A stretch of 64,000 bases of DNA from NCBI RefSeq assembly GCF_008693075.1, contig NZ_VXKJ01000048.1:1-64000 (forward strand), written 5' to 3'. Below, piece after piece: positions 1-9,882 of this stretch. This DNA comes from Corynebacterium phocae. GTDB lineage: Bacteria > Actinomycetota > Actinomycetes > Mycobacteriales > Mycobacteriaceae. The notes under the pieces are model-generated. The model was not told the origin of the DNA. It worked only from the letters and a program-made list of their open reading frames with translations, and did not search any database. The position numbers were made by a program, and so were the translations under genes. Position 1 is the first letter of the stretch, and each line of letters begins with the position of its first letter.

Positions 1-65
1 TACCCGCTTAGTCAGGAAAAACGAAACCCCCGACCATCAAACCACCAGGTCAAACTGTCAATATG

Positions 66-137
66 AAACTAATCACACCAAAATGAGCCAACTCAGGTTA
101 AATAAGTCACACTGGAATGACCCAAGTCAGGTTAAAA
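66..137. repeat. Two imperfect tandem copies of a 34-bp unit
   Basis: Downstream of rplQ, a unit reading TTAACCTGA-x-TTGG-x-TCATT on the minus strand occurs twice, 34 bp apart, with a conserved GTGTGA further along each copy. The 1-251 stretch otherwise holds only the rplQ terminator. No function is evident. Confidence 0.6.
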
Positions 138-159
138 TTTGAGGTGCCGTGCACACAAT

Positions 160-212
160 CAAAAACCACAAAAGACACCCTCCACCATCAGCTATGGATG
201 GTGGAGGGTGCC
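160..212 (-). terminator. Rho-independent terminator of the rplQ end of the operon
   Basis: On the minus strand CACCCTCCACCATC pairs with GATGGTGGAGGGTG around a short loop (175-211), followed by a T-rich run. It lies about 40 bp after the rplQ stop and ends the rpsM-rpsK-rpsD-rpoA-rplQ transcript. Confidence 0.85.
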
Positions 213-251
213 TTGAGGTAGCAGAGCTAGCGCACTAGTTCCGGGAGGGTT

Positions 252-746
252 TTACTTCTCTTCGGCTGCTGCTTCTTCTGCTGCGGTGTCCTCAGCTACG
301 GCCTCGGACTCGGTGTCCTCTGCTGTGGTGGCATCGGATGCCTTGACAGCAGCTGCCTCGGTTGCCTGGGAAGCTTCCTTGGCAACGGTTGGCTCTAGAA
401 CCAGGGAAATCTGGGACATAGCAGCGTTGTCGCCGCGACGGTTCTCCAGCTTGATGGTGCGGGTGTAGCCACCCTCACGGCCTTCGAACTTTGGTGCCAG
501 TTCGTTGAACAGGTGTGCAACAACATCCTTGTGAGGGATGAGCTTAAGCACCTGGCGGCGGTCGGCAACAGTGCCAGCCTTAGCCTTGGTGATGATCTTT
601 TCGACGTAGGGGCGAAGCATCTTCGCTTTAGCGTCGGTGGTCTTGATTGCGCCGTGCTCGATCAGGTTAGCTGCCAAGTTACTCAGCAGGTGAGCCTGCT
701 GCTTGGCGGAGCCGCCGAGACGGGCACCCTTCTTAGGGGTAGGCAT
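252..746 (-). CDS. rplQ: 50S ribosomal protein L17 (bL17)
   Basis: Large-subunit protein located near the peptide exit tunnel. The 164-residue product starts [19 protein letters not shown], the standard bL17 N-terminus, and the core covers about residues 1-117 (ending in ISLVLEP). Residues from about 120 on form an Ala/Glu/Thr-rich acidic tail that is absent from the short E. coli protein and common in actinobacteria. It is the last gene after rpoA (49-bp gap) and is followed by a strong terminator. Confidence 0.97.
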   Translation of the reverse strand: MPTPKKGARLGGSAKQQAHLLSNLAANLIEHGAIKTTDAKAKMLRPYVEKIITKAKAGTVADRRQVLKLIPHKDVVAHLFNELAPKFEGREGGYTRTIKLENRRGDNAAMSQISLVLEPTVAKEASQATEAAAVKASDATTAEDTESEAVAEDTAAEEAAAEEK

Positions 747-795
747 AATGTACTCCTCGTGTGCTGTTTAAATAATGAGCGCGTGTGTTGGTTGT

Positions 796-1806
796 TTACT
801 CGGACTCGTCCGCAGACGGATCCTTGAAGTCACCGGTTTCTGCGTCGTAACCCTCAAGCTGCGTTGGGTCAAAGTCCTCAGGAGTGCCCTTGAGGCTCAG
901 GCCCAAGTTGTTGAGCTTGATCTTTACCTCATTGATCGACTTCTGACCAAAGTTGCGGATATCCAGCAAATCCGACTCGGTGCACTCAGCGAGCTCACCG
1001 ACGGTGTGGATTTCCTGACGCTTCAGGCAGTTGTACGAGCGTACGGAGAAGTTCAGATCCTCAATTGGCGTGCTGTAGGCAGCAATGTATTCGGTCTCCT
1101 GTGGGGAGGGGCCAATTTCAATGCCTTCTGCAGCAGTGTTGAGCTCACGGGCAAGGCCAAAGAGTTCAACCAGGGTGCCACCGGCGGAAGCCAGGGCATC
1201 ACGGGCGGAAATTGAGTTTTTGGTCTCAACGTCAATGACCAGCTTGTCAAAGTCGGTGCGCTGCTCAACACGAGTAGCCTCAACTTTGTAGGACACCTTG
1301 AGCACTGGGGAGTAAATCTGGTCCACAGGAATGCGGCCAATCTCACCAGAGGTAGGTGCTGCTGGAACGTAGCCGCGGCCACGCTCAACGATGAGTTCCA
1401 TTTCCAGCTTGGCATCATCATTCAAGGTAGCAATGTGCAGATCCGGGTTGTGGATCTCCACGCCAGCCGGTGGCTGGATGTCAGCGCCGGTGATAACACC
1501 TGCGCCTTGCTTGCTGAGGTACATCACTACTGGCTCATCAGAGTCAGAAGAAAGTACCAAGCCCTTGATGTTCAAGATGATTTCAGAAACATCTTCTTTC
1601 ACACCGGAGACGGTGGTGAACTCATGCAGGACGCCGTCAATCTTGATTGACGTTACCGCTGCGCCCGGGATGGACGACAGCAGGGTGCGGCGCAGTGAGT
1701 TACCAAGGGTGTATCCAAAGCCGGGCTCCAAAGGTTCAATGGTGAACTTGGACCGCGCTTCATCGATAACTTCTTCGGTGAGCTTAGGACGCTGGGAAAT
1801 GAGCAT
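796..1806 (-). CDS. rpoA: DNA-directed RNA polymerase subunit alpha
   Basis: Assembles RNA polymerase as a dimer and contacts promoter UP elements and activators. The 336-residue product has the N-terminal assembly domain (about 1-230, with [20 protein letters not shown] early on), a linker, and the C-terminal domain (about 250-310, with [20 protein letters not shown] and [11 protein letters not shown]). A short acidic tail ends in ADESE. Length and start are typical. It lies between rpsD (93-bp gap) and rplQ, the conserved alpha-operon order. Confidence 0.98.
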   Translation of the reverse strand: MLISQRPKLTEEVIDEARSKFTIEPLEPGFGYTLGNSLRRTLLSSIPGAAVTSIKIDGVLHEFTTVSGVKEDVSEIILNIKGLVLSSDSDEPVVMYLSKQGAGVITGADIQPPAGVEIHNPDLHIATLNDDAKLEMELIVERGRGYVPAAPTSGEIGRIPVDQIYSPVLKVSYKVEATRVEQRTDFDKLVIDVETKNSISARDALASAGGTLVELFGLARELNTAAEGIEIGPSPQETEYIAAYSTPIEDLNFSVRSYNCLKRQEIHTVGELAECTESDLLDIRNFGQKSINEVKIKLNNLGLSLKGTPEDFDPTQLEGYDAETGDFKDPSADESE

Positions 1807-1899
1807 GTAACTTCTCCTTGTCGGCGACCACTATTTGACGCCGGTAGAGGGTGAATAAAGGATTTAGACGAATGAAACCGTCCGGAAGAATCCGGTTGA

Positions 1900-2505
1900 T
1901 TACTTCGAGTAAAGTTCGACGATGAGCTGCTCCTGCAGCGGAATGTCGATCTGAGCGCGCTCGGGCAGCTGGTGCACGAGGATGCGCAGGGTGTCAGGAA
2001 CTACCTGGAGCCATGCCGGAACAACGGCATCTACTAGGCGGTCTTGAGCGTCTTCAAACCACTCCATCTTCTTGGAACGGTCACGAACATCAATGATGTC
2101 GTACTGGGTTACCTTGAAGGAAGGAACGTTGGTCTTCTTGCCGTTAACGGTGAAGTGACCGTGGGAAACAAGCTGACGTGCCTGACGGCGGGTGTTTGCC
2201 AGACCTGCGCGGTAAACCACGTTGTCTAGACGGGTCTCTAGCAAGACAACCAGGTTGTCACCGGTTTTGCCCGGGAGGCGGTTAGCCTCTGCGTAGTACT
2301 TACGGAACTGACGCTCTAGGACGCCGTAGGTGTACTTAGCCTTCTGCTTTTCCTGCAGCTGGAGCAAGTACTCCGATTCCTTGATGCGGTTGCGTCCTGC
2401 CTGCCCTGGTGGGTAAGGGCGGCGTTCAAATGCCATGTCTCCGCCGACTAGGTCTACGCGCAGACGGCGGGAAATACGAGTTGCTGGGCCGGTATAACGA
2501 GCCAT
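1900..2505 (-). CDS. rpsD: 30S ribosomal protein S4 (uS4)
   Basis: Primary 16S rRNA binder that nucleates small-subunit assembly. The 201-residue product starts MARYTGPATRISRRLRVDL and carries the S4 RNA-binding domain at about residues 91-150 (ETRLDNVVYRAGLANTRRQA, then LVSHGHFTVNGKK). The zinc-binding cysteines of C+ forms of S4 are absent near the N-terminus, so this is a C- type. It lies 29 bp after rpsK in the alpha operon. Confidence 0.97.
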   Translation of the reverse strand: MARYTGPATRISRRLRVDLVGGDMAFERRPYPPGQAGRNRIKESEYLLQLQEKQKAKYTYGVLERQFRKYYAEANRLPGKTGDNLVVLLETRLDNVVYRAGLANTRRQARQLVSHGHFTVNGKKTNVPSFKVTQYDIIDVRDRSKKMEWFEDAQDRLVDAVVPAWLQVVPDTLRILVHQLPERAQIDIPLQEQLIVELYSK

Positions 2506-2534
2506 ATTACTTTACCTCTATCCTTTCTGTCTGC

Positions 2535-2939
2535 TTAAACCGAGCGACGCTTCTTGGGGCGGCAGCCGTTGTGTGCCTGTGGGGTCGCGTCCGTGATTGA
2601 GGAAACCTCAAGACCTGCAGCCTGCAGGGAACGGATAGCGGTCTCACGGCCGGAGCCTGGGCCCTTGACAAAGACGTCAACCTTCTTCATCCCGTGATCC
2701 ATTGCCTTGCGGGCAGCGGACTCAGCAGCCATCTGCGCTGCGAACGGGGTGGACTTACGGGAACCCTTGAAGCCAACGTGGCCCGAGGATGCCCAAGCAA
2801 TAACAGCACCGGAAGGGTCCGCGATGGACACGATGGTGTTGTTGAAGGTGGACTTGATGTAAGCGTGGCCTGCGGCCACGTTCTTCTTGACGGCGCGACG
2901 ACCAGTGCGACGTGCGCCGGGGCGAGCTTTAGTAGCCAT
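2535..2939 (-). CDS. rpsK: 30S ribosomal protein S11 (uS11)
   Basis: Platform protein of the small subunit near the mRNA exit and E site. The 134 residues include the hallmark [19 protein letters not shown] segment and the conserved ending [11 protein letters not shown]. The basic N-terminus ([19 protein letters not shown]) is typical of actinobacteria. It starts 3 bp after the rpsM stop, so the two are probably translationally coupled. Confidence 0.97.
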   Translation of the reverse strand: MATKARPGARRTGRRAVKKNVAAGHAYIKSTFNNTIVSIADPSGAVIAWASSGHVGFKGSRKSTPFAAQMAAESAARKAMDHGMKKVDVFVKGPGSGRETAIRSLQAAGLEVSSITDATPQAHNGCRPKKRRSV

Positions 2940-2942
2940 TGA

Positions 2943-3311
2943 TTACTTCTTCTTTCCTGCGATCGTCTTCTTCGGGCCCTTACGGGTACGAGCGTTGGTC
3001 TTGGTGCGCTGACCACGGACTGGCAGACCACGACGGTGGCGCAGACCCTGGTAGGAACCAATTTCAATCTTGCGGCGAATATCAGCCTGTACCTGGCGGC
3101 GGAGGTCACCCTCAACCTTCCAGGTGTTTTCGATAACTTCGCGCAACGCCGTCAACTGCTCATCAGTGAGGTTGTCGGTACGCAGGTCAGGAGAGATACC
3201 GGTCTTTTCCAGTAGCTCAGCGGAACGGGTTGCACCAATTCCGTAAATGTAGGTAAGTGCGATCTCCATGCGCTTGTTGCGGGGAAGATCAACACCAGCT
3301 AGACGTGCCAT
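2943..3311 (-). CDS. rpsM: 30S ribosomal protein S13 (uS13)
   Basis: Head protein of the small subunit that contacts the P-site tRNA and L5 bridge. The 122 residues begin [20 protein letters not shown] and contain [17 protein letters not shown], followed by the basic C-terminal tail ([20 protein letters not shown]). The 193-bp gap to infA does not hold rpmJ, which lies here in many bacteria; I found no L36-like sequence in it. Confidence 0.97.
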   Translation of the reverse strand: MARLAGVDLPRNKRMEIALTYIYGIGATRSAELLEKTGISPDLRTDNLTDEQLTALREVIENTWKVEGDLRRQVQADIRRKIEIGSYQGLRHRRGLPVRGQRTKTNARTRKGPKKTIAGKKK

Positions 3312-3504
3312 GTGGCTTGTCCTTTCGGGTTGTTACGGTGGTTTTCTCCCCATCCGTCCCACACCACGAAATCACTTCGCCCGGACCGTGCCGGGAAACG
3401 TTGGGAATTCGTACGTTGGTGTAGGCTCCAGCCACCGTAGCCGGAGGTTCCTGTAGGCAGCGCGGTATCAACCGCACAGCTAGAGGGTGAGGAGGCTTGT
3501 CTTT

Positions 3505-3723
3505 TTACTTGTAGCGGTAGACGATGCGTCCGCGGGTCAAGTCATAAGGAGACAGCTCTACAGCCACGCGATCCTCTGGGAGAATGCGGATGTAGTGCTG
3601 ACGCATCTTGCCCGAAATATGAGCAAGAACCTTGTGTCCGTTGTCGAGCTCGACACGGAACATTGCGTTTGGCAAGGGCTCAATAATTTTGCCCTCAACC
3701 TCAATAGCGCCTTCCTTAGCCAT
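3505..3723 (-). CDS. infA: Translation initiation factor IF-1
   Basis: Binds the ribosomal A site during initiation. The 72-residue OB-fold protein begins [20 protein letters not shown] and has [20 protein letters not shown] and the end [13 protein letters not shown], full length for the family. It is transcribed in front of rpsM with its own intergenic region upstream (3724-3849), where a promoter is likely but not clear enough to place. Confidence 0.97.
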   Translation of the reverse strand: MAKEGAIEVEGKIIEPLPNAMFRVELDNGHKVLAHISGKMRQHYIRILPEDRVAVELSPYDLTRGRIVYRYK

Positions 3724-3849
3724 AACCTCTACTTTTCTAGGTCACTTTTACGTGTGACCTGCATACTTGTTGTCTACCGTATGGTGTACTCCACGCACTG
3801 TTAGTACAGAGCGCGCACACCAAAGCACTACAATACTGCAACGACACGC

Positions 3850-3893
3850 AAAAACCAAATAATCCCAGCGCACCGCCGTAGCGGGGCTGGGAC
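3850..3893 (-). terminator. Terminator after the L,D-transpeptidase gene
   Basis: On the minus strand CCCAGC pairs with GCTGGG (about 3864-3892), extended by GC-rich pairs and followed by ATTATTTGGTTTTT. It separates the transpeptidase gene from the infA operon. Confidence 0.75.
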
Positions 3894-3935
3894 ATCAGCT
3901 AAGGAATCAAACGTCTGAGACGCAGGAGGCAGGCC

Positions 3936-4670
3936 TTAGTAAATGAAAACCTTGTCACCAATCTGGACGTTGTTCCAGTAGTAGACGGCGTCCTGATGTG
4001 TCAGGTGAATACAGCCAGCGGAATCAATGTACGGCGAGCCCTCATGGAAGGCGTGGCCGTTGTTGGTGAAGTAGATGGAATAAGGCATAGGCGCGTTATT
4101 GAACGGGATGGAGATTTCATCCTTAACCTTGCGAACCACCGGGAAGGTGCCGCGGGGGGTTGCCTGGCCAGGCTTACCGGAAGAGATGCGGGCTACGGAG
4201 TATTGCACCTTGCCGTCCCCGTCCTGGACCCAAGTGCGGTGCCCGTCAATGTCCACGCACACGCGGGCGTCAGCCGGGCAAGGGCCAAAGTTGAAACCGC
4301 TAGCGCGGCGCTCAGCCTCTTTCTTCCGAGCGGCTTCCTCAGCAGCACGGCGAGCGGCCTCCTCAGCTGCCCGGCGTGCCTCCTCAGCCTTGCGGGTAGC
4401 AAGACCCGGGAAGAAGGCGTCAACGGCACCGTCAACAACGCTTTCCAATGCCGGCGCGACAGCTGGATTGTTTAGCCCCTCAATCTGCTTACGGAGATCA
4501 TTGCGGGTATTCCAGGCGGCGTCTTGGTCAAGCCCCAGGAGCTGGCCAATACCGCCTTGGGAGGAGCTACCAAAGTTGTTGTCCTGCGCAACGGCAGCAG
4601 GAGCGGAGACAGCCAGGGTGGCACCCAGCGCTAGAGTGGCTACCGAAGCCTTGAAGAATTTTAGAGACAT
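3936..4670 (-). CDS. Secreted L,D-transpeptidase (YkuD domain)
   Basis: Cell-wall enzyme of the family that makes 3-3 cross-links in peptidoglycan or attaches proteins to it. The 244 residues start with a Sec signal peptide (hydrophobic to about residue 25, AVA before Gln29). A highly charged Ala/Glu/Arg helical stretch follows at about 90-122 (KAEEARRAAEEAARRAAEEA). The YkuD domain covers about 130-244, with His in HAFHEGSPY and the catalytic Cys in SAGCIHL. It is monocistronic between map and infA. The long charged helix may span the wall or be a coiled coil. Confidence 0.9.
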   Translation of the reverse strand: MSLKFFKASVATLALGATLAVSAPAAVAQDNNFGSSSQGGIGQLLGLDQDAAWNTRNDLRKQIEGLNNPAVAPALESVVDGAVDAFFPGLATRKAEEARRAAEEAARRAAEEAARKKEAERRASGFNFGPCPADARVCVDIDGHRTWVQDGDGKVQYSVARISSGKPGQATPRGTFPVVRKVKDEISIPFNNAPMPYSIYFTNNGHAFHEGSPYIDSAGCIHLTHQDAVYYWNNVQIGDKVFIY

Positions 4671-4717
4671 AGCAAACAGTCTAAACCTAGTGATGTCAAA
4701 AATGCTAGTTAGTGACG

Positions 4718-5506
4718 CTATTTACGGGGAGTGAGGATCCTTGGGCCGTTGGCCGTTGCAGCCACAGTGTGCTCCCAGTGGGAGGCCCAAGAGTTATCGG
4801 TGGTAACAACCGTCCATTCATCGCGCAGCACCTTGTTGTCCTCAGTGCCCAAGGTCAGCATGGGTTCAATGGCAAGCACAGAGCCGTCCTGAAGGACAGG
4901 ACCGCGGCCCGGTTTACCCTCATTAGACAGGTAGGGCTCCATGTGCATCTCACGGCCAATACCGTGCCCGCCGTAGCCGTCAACAATAAAAAGCTCCACA
5001 CCAAACTTTTCTTCGGCGTCGTAGGTGGCTACCTCCAGCGCATGGGAGACATCGGTAAGCCGATTGCCGGGAACCATGGCCTTGATGCCCTGATCAAGGA
5101 CCCAGGACGTGGCATCGTTAAGAGCCTGCACCTCCGGGGAGAGCTGCCCGATACCAAAGCTCCACGCGGAGTCCCCTACCCAACCGTCAAGGGTGGCACC
5201 GCAATCCACGGAGAACAGATCCCCTTCCTTGAGCACCGTCTCCCGGCTGGGAATGCCGTGAACAATGACCTCATTGACGGAGGCACAGATACTACCGGGG
5301 AAGCCGCCATAGCCCTTAAAGGTAGGGATGGCACCGCAATCCCGGATGGTTTGCTCCGCCAACTGGTCTAGCTCCAACGTAGAAACCCCAGGCTTGGCGG
5401 CGGCCTTGACAGCCTGCAACGTCTTTCCCACGATTTCCCCGGCGGCCTGCATGGCGTCAAGCTCACCTGCGGTCTTAGCCGGAATCTTCTTTACTCTTCG
5501 TGCCAC
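4718..5506 (-). CDS. map: Type I methionine aminopeptidase
   Basis: Removes the N-terminal Met from nascent proteins using a dinuclear metal site. The 262-residue product begins at a GTG. The metal ligands are visible: Asp in [11 protein letters not shown], Asp in WVGDSAW, His in [12 protein letters not shown], Glu in AIEPMLT and Glu in WEHTV. It follows adk in the secY-adk-map order. No N-terminal zinc-finger extension is present. Confidence 0.95.
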   Translation of the reverse strand: MARRVKKIPAKTAGELDAMQAAGEIVGKTLQAVKAAAKPGVSTLELDQLAEQTIRDCGAIPTFKGYGGFPGSICASVNEVIVHGIPSRETVLKEGDLFSVDCGATLDGWVGDSAWSFGIGQLSPEVQALNDATSWVLDQGIKAMVPGNRLTDVSHALEVATYDAEEKFGVELFIVDGYGGHGIGREMHMEPYLSNEGKPGRGPVLQDGSVLAIEPMLTLGTEDNKVLRDEWTVVTTDNSWASHWEHTVAATANGPRILTPRK

Positions 5507-5525
5507 GTGTGTCCTATCCCTTTCA

Positions 5526-5557
5526 TGCCAAAAGGCGCCGGAATACCAGCGCCTTTG
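5526..5557. terminator. Hairpin between adk and map
   Basis: AAAGGCGC pairs with GCGCCTTT around a loop. On the minus strand no clear T run follows, so it may be an attenuator or RNA stabiliser between adk and map rather than a full terminator. Confidence 0.45.
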
Positions 5558-5575
5558 GGTGATGTTTTAAAAAAA

Positions 5576-6121
5576 TTACTTGCCCATAGCCTGCAGGGTG
5601 CGTTCGTTGATTTCCTCAACGCTGCCCTCAGCCTTGACCGGCAAAATGATGTCCCCGTAATGCTCGATGAGCGGGTGGGTTTCATCACGGTACACACCCA
5701 GGCGGGTGCGGATGGTTTCCTCATTGTCATCTGCACGGCCGCGGGAAAGCATACGCTCAACCACCACGTCCTCAGAAACCTCAAAGTTGACCACGCCATC
5801 TAGCTTGGTGCCCTTGTTGGCAAGAAGCTTCTCCAGGATCTCAGCCTGCTCCACAGTGCGGGGGAAACCGTCAAGCAAGAATCCGTCTTGTGCGTCTTCT
5901 TGGCTTAGGCGGTCTTCCACCATGCGGGCGGTGACATCCGTTGGTACCAGCTTGCCGGCGTCAATATAAGACTTGGCTTCCTTGCCCAGCGGGGTTCCTT
6001 CACCGATGTTGGCGCGGAACAAGTCACCAGTGGAGATGTGAGGGATACCCAGCTTTTCGCTGAGAATTGCTGCCTGGGTGCCTTTGCCCGCACCGGGAGG
6101 GCCTAGTAGTACGTAACGCAT
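5576..6121 (-). CDS. adk: Adenylate kinase
   Basis: Interconverts ATP + AMP and 2 ADP in the cytoplasm. The P-loop [10 protein letters not shown] lies at residues 7-16, the AMP-binding region [11 protein letters not shown] at about 30-40 and the DGFPRT motif follows. The 181-residue length and direct [16 protein letters not shown] stretch show the short form without the Zn/LID insertion, as in other actinobacteria. Its ATG overlaps the secY stop by one base (TAATG), so it is translationally coupled to secY. Confidence 0.97.
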   Translation of the reverse strand: MRYVLLGPPGAGKGTQAAILSEKLGIPHISTGDLFRANIGEGTPLGKEAKSYIDAGKLVPTDVTARMVEDRLSQEDAQDGFLLDGFPRTVEQAEILEKLLANKGTKLDGVVNFEVSEDVVVERMLSRGRADDNEETIRTRLGVYRDETHPLIEHYGDIILPVKAEGSVEEINERTLQAMGK

Positions 6122-7446
6122 TACTTCAGTAGTCCTTCGTAGTTGGATTGTAGGAGCTGGGATTCAATCTGCTTCACCGTAGTCAGGGCCACGGAAACCA
6201 TAATCAAAATTGCGGTACCGCCAAAGGCAGAGGAGCCGGTAGCCGACTGCGCGCCAACACCCAAATCCAGCAGGATATTAGGCAGGATGGCGATACAAGC
6301 CAAGTATAGCGAGCCAACAAACAACAGGCGGTTCATTACAAAACCTAGGTACTCTGCAGTGGGGCGGCCCGGGCGGATGCCGGGGATAAAGCCGCCGTAG
6401 CGCTTCATGTTGTCCGCCTGCTCTACGGGATCGTACTGAACGGAGACGTAGAAGAAGGAGAAGAAGATGGTCAGCGCGAAGTAAGTAGCAATGTACTGCC
6501 AGGACGTAGGCGACTGCAGGTGGGCAATCACATTGCGCATCCACCAGTTGTCCGGAACCGTGGCGGAGCCAGAGTTCACAATCTGGGTGATAAGCACCGG
6601 CATGTAAATCAGGGAGGACGCGAAGATCACCGGGATAACGCCGGCCTGGTTGACCTTAAGCGGCAAGTAGGTGGAGGAACCACCGTACTGGCGGCGGCCC
6701 ACCATACGCTTGGCGTACTGCACCGGAATGCGGCGCTGGCCCTGCTCAATGAAGGTAATACCAATCACCAAGGCAATCAGCCCGGCGATGACCATAGCCA
6801 GCACCAAGCCACCATTGTTTTGGTAGATGTTGACGCCGTCAGTAGGCATGCGGGTAGCAATACCGGCGAAGATCATCAAAGACATACCGTTGCCGATACC
6901 CTTTTCGGTGATGAGCTCACCCATCCACATAACCAACACAGCGCCCGAAGTCATGGTAAGAACCAGGATGATGAGCGTGAAGATATTGCGGTCTGGGTCT
7001 AGCACCTCTACGCCCTGGCCCAGCAGCTGCTGGCGGTCAGCCAGAGCCACGATGCCAGAGGACTGCAGCAGCGCCAGCGCCACCGTGAGGTAGCGGGTGT
7101 ACTGCGTCATCTTGGACTGGCCGGACTGGCCTTCCTTCTTTAGCTCCTCAAAGTGGGGAATGACCACTGTGAGCAGCTGCACGATGATGGACGCCGTGAT
7201 GTAGGGCATGATGCCGATGGCAAAGATAGACAACTGCAGCAAGGCCCCACCTGAGAACAGGTTGATGACCGAGTACAAGTTGCCTGACTCTTCTGTGAGC
7301 TCACGCAGACGCCCTGCAATAGACGCGTAGTCCACGCCTGGTGATGGAACTTGTGCACCCATACGGTACAAAATGACAATCAACAGGGTGAACAGGATCT
7401 TCTTACGCAGATCCGCGTCCTTGAAAGCCTGGATAATAGCGGACAC
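6121..7446 (-). CDS. secY: Protein translocase subunit SecY
   Basis: Central channel of the Sec translocon in the cytoplasmic membrane. The 441 residues contain about ten hydrophobic segments, with the conserved early [20 protein letters not shown] and the plug region near [20 protein letters not shown]. It is first in the secY-adk-map operon. It is separated from rplO by 1.1 kb that holds one small membrane protein gene, unlike organisms where rplO and secY are adjacent. Confidence 0.97.
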   Translation of the reverse strand: MSAIIQAFKDADLRKKILFTLLIVILYRMGAQVPSPGVDYASIAGRLRELTEESGNLYSVINLFSGGALLQLSIFAIGIMPYITASIIVQLLTVVIPHFEELKKEGQSGQSKMTQYTRYLTVALALLQSSGIVALADRQQLLGQGVEVLDPDRNIFTLIILVLTMTSGAVLVMWMGELITEKGIGNGMSLMIFAGIATRMPTDGVNIYQNNGGLVLAMVIAGLIALVIGITFIEQGQRRIPVQYAKRMVGRRQYGGSSTYLPLKVNQAGVIPVIFASSLIYMPVLITQIVNSGSATVPDNWWMRNVIAHLQSPTSWQYIATYFALTIFFSFFYVSVQYDPVEQADNMKRYGGFIPGIRPGRPTAEYLGFVMNRLLFVGSLYLACIAILPNILLDLGVGAQSATGSSAFGGTAILIMVSVALTTVKQIESQLLQSNYEGLLK

Positions 7447-7560
7447 TTAAAAATCCTCCTGGCCTACCAACACTGCACATTTTCAGACAGTGCGTGGAGG
7501 TGGTTAACTCATTAGCTTGCTTGGAAAGCGATTCTCTCCAAGAAGCAGCTGAACATATAT

Positions 7561-7591
7561 GACCCCACTACTCTACCAGTAGTGGGGTGCC
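7561..7591 (-). terminator. Hairpin between the one-TM protein gene and secY
   Basis: CCCCACTAC pairs with GTAGTGGGG around a 7-nt loop. It may end the 7679-8182 transcript before secY. The following bases are A/T-rich but lack a clean T run. The rest of 7447-7678 holds no gene and probably the secY promoter. Confidence 0.5.
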
Positions 7592-7678
7592 TACCCTAAA
7601 CAGACCTTAGAAACCCACCTAGACCACGACTAGCACCACGGCTGGCGGTGACTAAGGTCTAAGGGTTAAGGCGTGTGC

Positions 7679-8182
7679 TTAGGAACTTAGCTGAAGCGAA
7701 CCCATCAGGTCACGGCCAGTAATAACACGCGCGCCCACTGGGTTATCCAGGGTAACGACAGCTGATGCCAGGGCAGCCTCCCTCGTGCAGGGACCGTCCG
7801 TGCCGGGAAGCGCGCCCGTGAACAGTTTGATGTTTACAGTCGTGGCGGTTTCCGCGACCTCTGTCCGGATACCAACACACGATGGGGTGCCCGCCTGGAA
7901 GAAAATCCGCACCTGCTTTCCACCATCAAGCACCTCGTGGGAAGTCCAGGTAAGCCGCCGCTCCCCCTCCAAATCATCCCGGGAGGTCCAGTCATTCACG
8001 CGCGGGGACTGGCCCACACTAGAGGAGTCAGCAGCAGAACTACTGCCTTGATCTTGCGAGACACCGACGGAGATACCAATGACCCCCGCCAGAGCTATGA
8101 GGATGCCCAGCACACCGGCAATAAGTTCCTGCGGTGCGGGGACCCGCCCCAGAAGCTTCTTGAAAATTGTTGGATCGATCAC
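7679..8182 (-). CDS. Unknown one-TM extracytoplasmic protein
   Basis: The 167-residue product begins at a GTG with GGAAGG about 10 nt upstream. It has a short cytoplasmic N-terminus, one membrane segment at about residues 21-43 (LIAGVLGILIALAGVIGISV), a Ser-rich linker and a soluble domain with two cysteines (PSCVGIRTEV and DGPCTREA) that may form a disulfide outside the cell. I do not recognise the domain. It is alone between rplO and secY, with hairpins on both sides. Confidence 0.7.
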   Translation of the reverse strand: MIDPTIFKKLLGRVPAPQELIAGVLGILIALAGVIGISVGVSQDQGSSSAADSSSVGQSPRVNDWTSRDDLEGERRLTWTSHEVLDGGKQVRIFFQAGTPSCVGIRTEVAETATTVNIKLFTGALPGTDGPCTREAALASAVVTLDNPVGARVITGRDLMGSLQLSS

Positions 8183-8485
8183 GTTATGTATTCCTTCCTC
8201 TATCGGACAAACTTAGGTCTTACTGCTGCGGGCAGAACCGCCAATATCCGGCCCCGGAAAGGGGCCCAGCGCACCTGTCTGAGGTCATTACATCCCCTGA
8301 AGCAGTGTTAACTAAAGTATAGCTACTGCCACCACATCCGTTACCCCCCCCTGAAAGCACCCCCAAACGGGGATAAACCCACATCAACAGGGCCGGGCCG
8401 CCGGGACTACCAGGCGTTGGCAGGTGAGGCTGGCTGGGCGGTTCGGCGGCTTGGTGGGCGGGCGGCGGGCAGTTTCGAGGGGACG
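8183..8485. other. Intergenic region upstream of the one-TM protein gene
   Basis: No gene seen. On the minus strand a TATACT at about 8315-8320 could be the -10 box for the 7679-8182 gene, but no convincing -35 is visible. Short GC-rich palindromes (around GGCCCCGGAAAGGGGCC, about 8249-8266) occur. Confidence 0.4.
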
Positions 8486-8523
8486 CAAAACCCCACCTCT
8501 TCCCGGAGGGAAAAGGTGGGGCT
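8486..8523 (-). terminator. Terminator after rplO
   Basis: On the minus strand CCCCACCTTTTCCC pairs with GGGAAGAGGTGGGG around a 4-nt loop and is followed by TTTTG, 22 bp after the rplO stop. It ends the rpsH-rplF-rplR-rpsE-rpmD-rplO operon. Confidence 0.9.
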
Positions 8524-8544
8524 TAGGTAGAAAAGAAGAAAGAA

Positions 8545-8997
8545 TTACTTCTTGGTGGCGGTGGTGGTGCCACCGGCAGCTTCAATCTTTTCAACTGCAG
8601 ACTTAGAGAACTTGTCAGCGGTAACGTTCAGCTTAACGCTGATGTCACCGTTGCCCAGTACCTTCACAGGCTGCTTCGCACGGACTAGGCCGGCTGCCAC
8701 GATGTCAGCAACTTTTACGTCGCCGCCCTGTGGGAAAGCCTCAGCCAGGTCAGAGACGTTGACAACCTGGAATACTACGTGGTTTGGGTTCTTGAAGCCC
8801 TTGAGCTTAGGCAGACGCATGTGAATAGGCATCTGGCCACCTTCGAAGGCGGCAGAAACCTGACGGCGTGCCTTGGTACCTTTGGTACCGCGGCCAGCGG
8901 TCTTACCTTTGGATGCCTCACCGCGGCCAACGCGGGTCTTGGACTTCTTAGCGCCCGGAGCTGGACGCAGGTCATGGAGCTTAATAATGTCAGCCAT
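8545..8997 (-). CDS. rplO: 50S ribosomal protein L15 (uL15)
   Basis: 23S rRNA-binding protein of the large subunit. The 150 residues start [21 protein letters not shown], have the Gly/Lys/Arg-rich loop [17 protein letters not shown], and [21 protein letters not shown], all diagnostic. It is the last gene of the operon, 3 bp after rpmD, with a terminator immediately after. Confidence 0.97.
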   Translation of the reverse strand: MADIIKLHDLRPAPGAKKSKTRVGRGEASKGKTAGRGTKGTKARRQVSAAFEGGQMPIHMRLPKLKGFKNPNHVVFQVVNVSDLAEAFPQGGDVKVADIVAAGLVRAKQPVKVLGNGDISVKLNVTADKFSKSAVEKIEAAGGTTTATKK

Positions 8998-9000
8998 GTT

Positions 9001-9186
9001 TTACTCCCCTGCCACTTCTTCGACGGTGACCAGGTGACGCACCTTCTGCACCATTCCGCGAATGATTGGGGTGTCCTGCTTTACAACAGTGTGCCCAATA
9101 CGCTTGAGGCCAAGAGCCTCAATATTCTTGCGGTGTACAGGCTTGGTGGCCACTAGGCCTTTTACCTGAGTAATTTTCAGAGCCAT
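9001..9186 (-). CDS. rpmD: 50S ribosomal protein L30 (uL30)
   Basis: Small large-subunit protein, 61 residues, with the family patterns [20 protein letters not shown] and [12 protein letters not shown]. It lies between rpsE (2-bp gap) and rplO (3-bp gap), the standard order. Confidence 0.96.
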   Translation of the reverse strand: MALKITQVKGLVATKPVHRKNIEALGLKRIGHTVVKQDTPIIRGMVQKVRHLVTVEEVAGE

Positions 9187-9188
9187 TG

Positions 9189-9842
9189 TTATGCCTCCTG
9201 ACCTGCGCGCTTGCGCAGCATTTGGGCTGGTGCGATCTCTTCGACGGTCTTGCCACGGCGTGCAGCGACCTCTTCAGGGCGAACCAGCTGTTTGAGGCCA
9301 TCCACGGTAGCGCGGACGACGTTGAGAGCGTTGTCGGAGCCCAAGGACTTCGACAGGATGTCCTGTACGCCAGCGCATTCCAGCACTGGGCGGACAGCAC
9401 CACCAGCAATAACACCGGTACCAGGAGCGGCAGGCTTCATCATAACGATGCCGGCTGCGTCGCGACCCTGGACTGGGTGGGTGATGGTGCCAGCAATCAT
9501 CGGAACGCGGAAGAAGTTCTTGCGAGCTTCTTCGGAGCCCTTCTGAATTGCGGCGGGTACTTCCTTGGCCTTTCCGTAGCCAATTCCAACCAGGCCCTGG
9601 CCGTCGCCTACCACTACTAGAGCGGTGAAGGACATGTTACGGCCACCCTTGACGGTCTTAGAGACACGGTTGATGGTAACTACGCGCTCGATGTACTTGT
9701 CGCGCTCAGCGTCTTGCTGGTTGCGACCGCCACCACGACGGCCGTCGCGGCCACCGTTGCGGTTGTTGTTGTTGCCGTTGTTGTTGTTACGGCCATTGTT
9801 CTCGGCGGAGCGTCCGCCGTCACGCTGTTCACGGTCCGACAT
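9189..9842 (-). CDS. rpsE: 30S ribosomal protein S5 (uS5) with Asn-rich N-terminal extension
   Basis: Small-subunit protein involved in decoding fidelity and mRNA unwinding. The 217 residues include the S5 double-stranded-RNA-binding part (about 52-115: [19 protein letters not shown]) and the C-terminal domain with [15 protein letters not shown]. The first ~50 residues are a low-complexity Asn/Arg/Gly/Asp extension, encoded by runs of AAC codons (9755-9800), longer than in E. coli S5. The ATG at 9842 is the only suitable start before the extension. Confidence 0.96.
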   Translation of the reverse strand: MSDREQRDGGRSAENNGRNNNNGNNNNRNGGRDGRRGGGRNQQDAERDKYIERVVTINRVSKTVKGGRNMSFTALVVVGDGQGLVGIGYGKAKEVPAAIQKGSEEARKNFFRVPMIAGTITHPVQGRDAAGIVMMKPAAPGTGVIAGGAVRPVLECAGVQDILSKSLGSDNALNVVRATVDGLKQLVRPEEVAARRGKTVEEIAPAQMLRKRAGQEA

Positions 9843-9882
9843 TAGGCGTTCCTTCCGTTGATGTTTCCGTTTGCGATAATCA

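Noticed and set aside
3312-3504. rpmJ (L36) expected between infA and rpsM
   Set aside because: I looked for an L36-like sequence on the minus strand and found none; the gene must be elsewhere.
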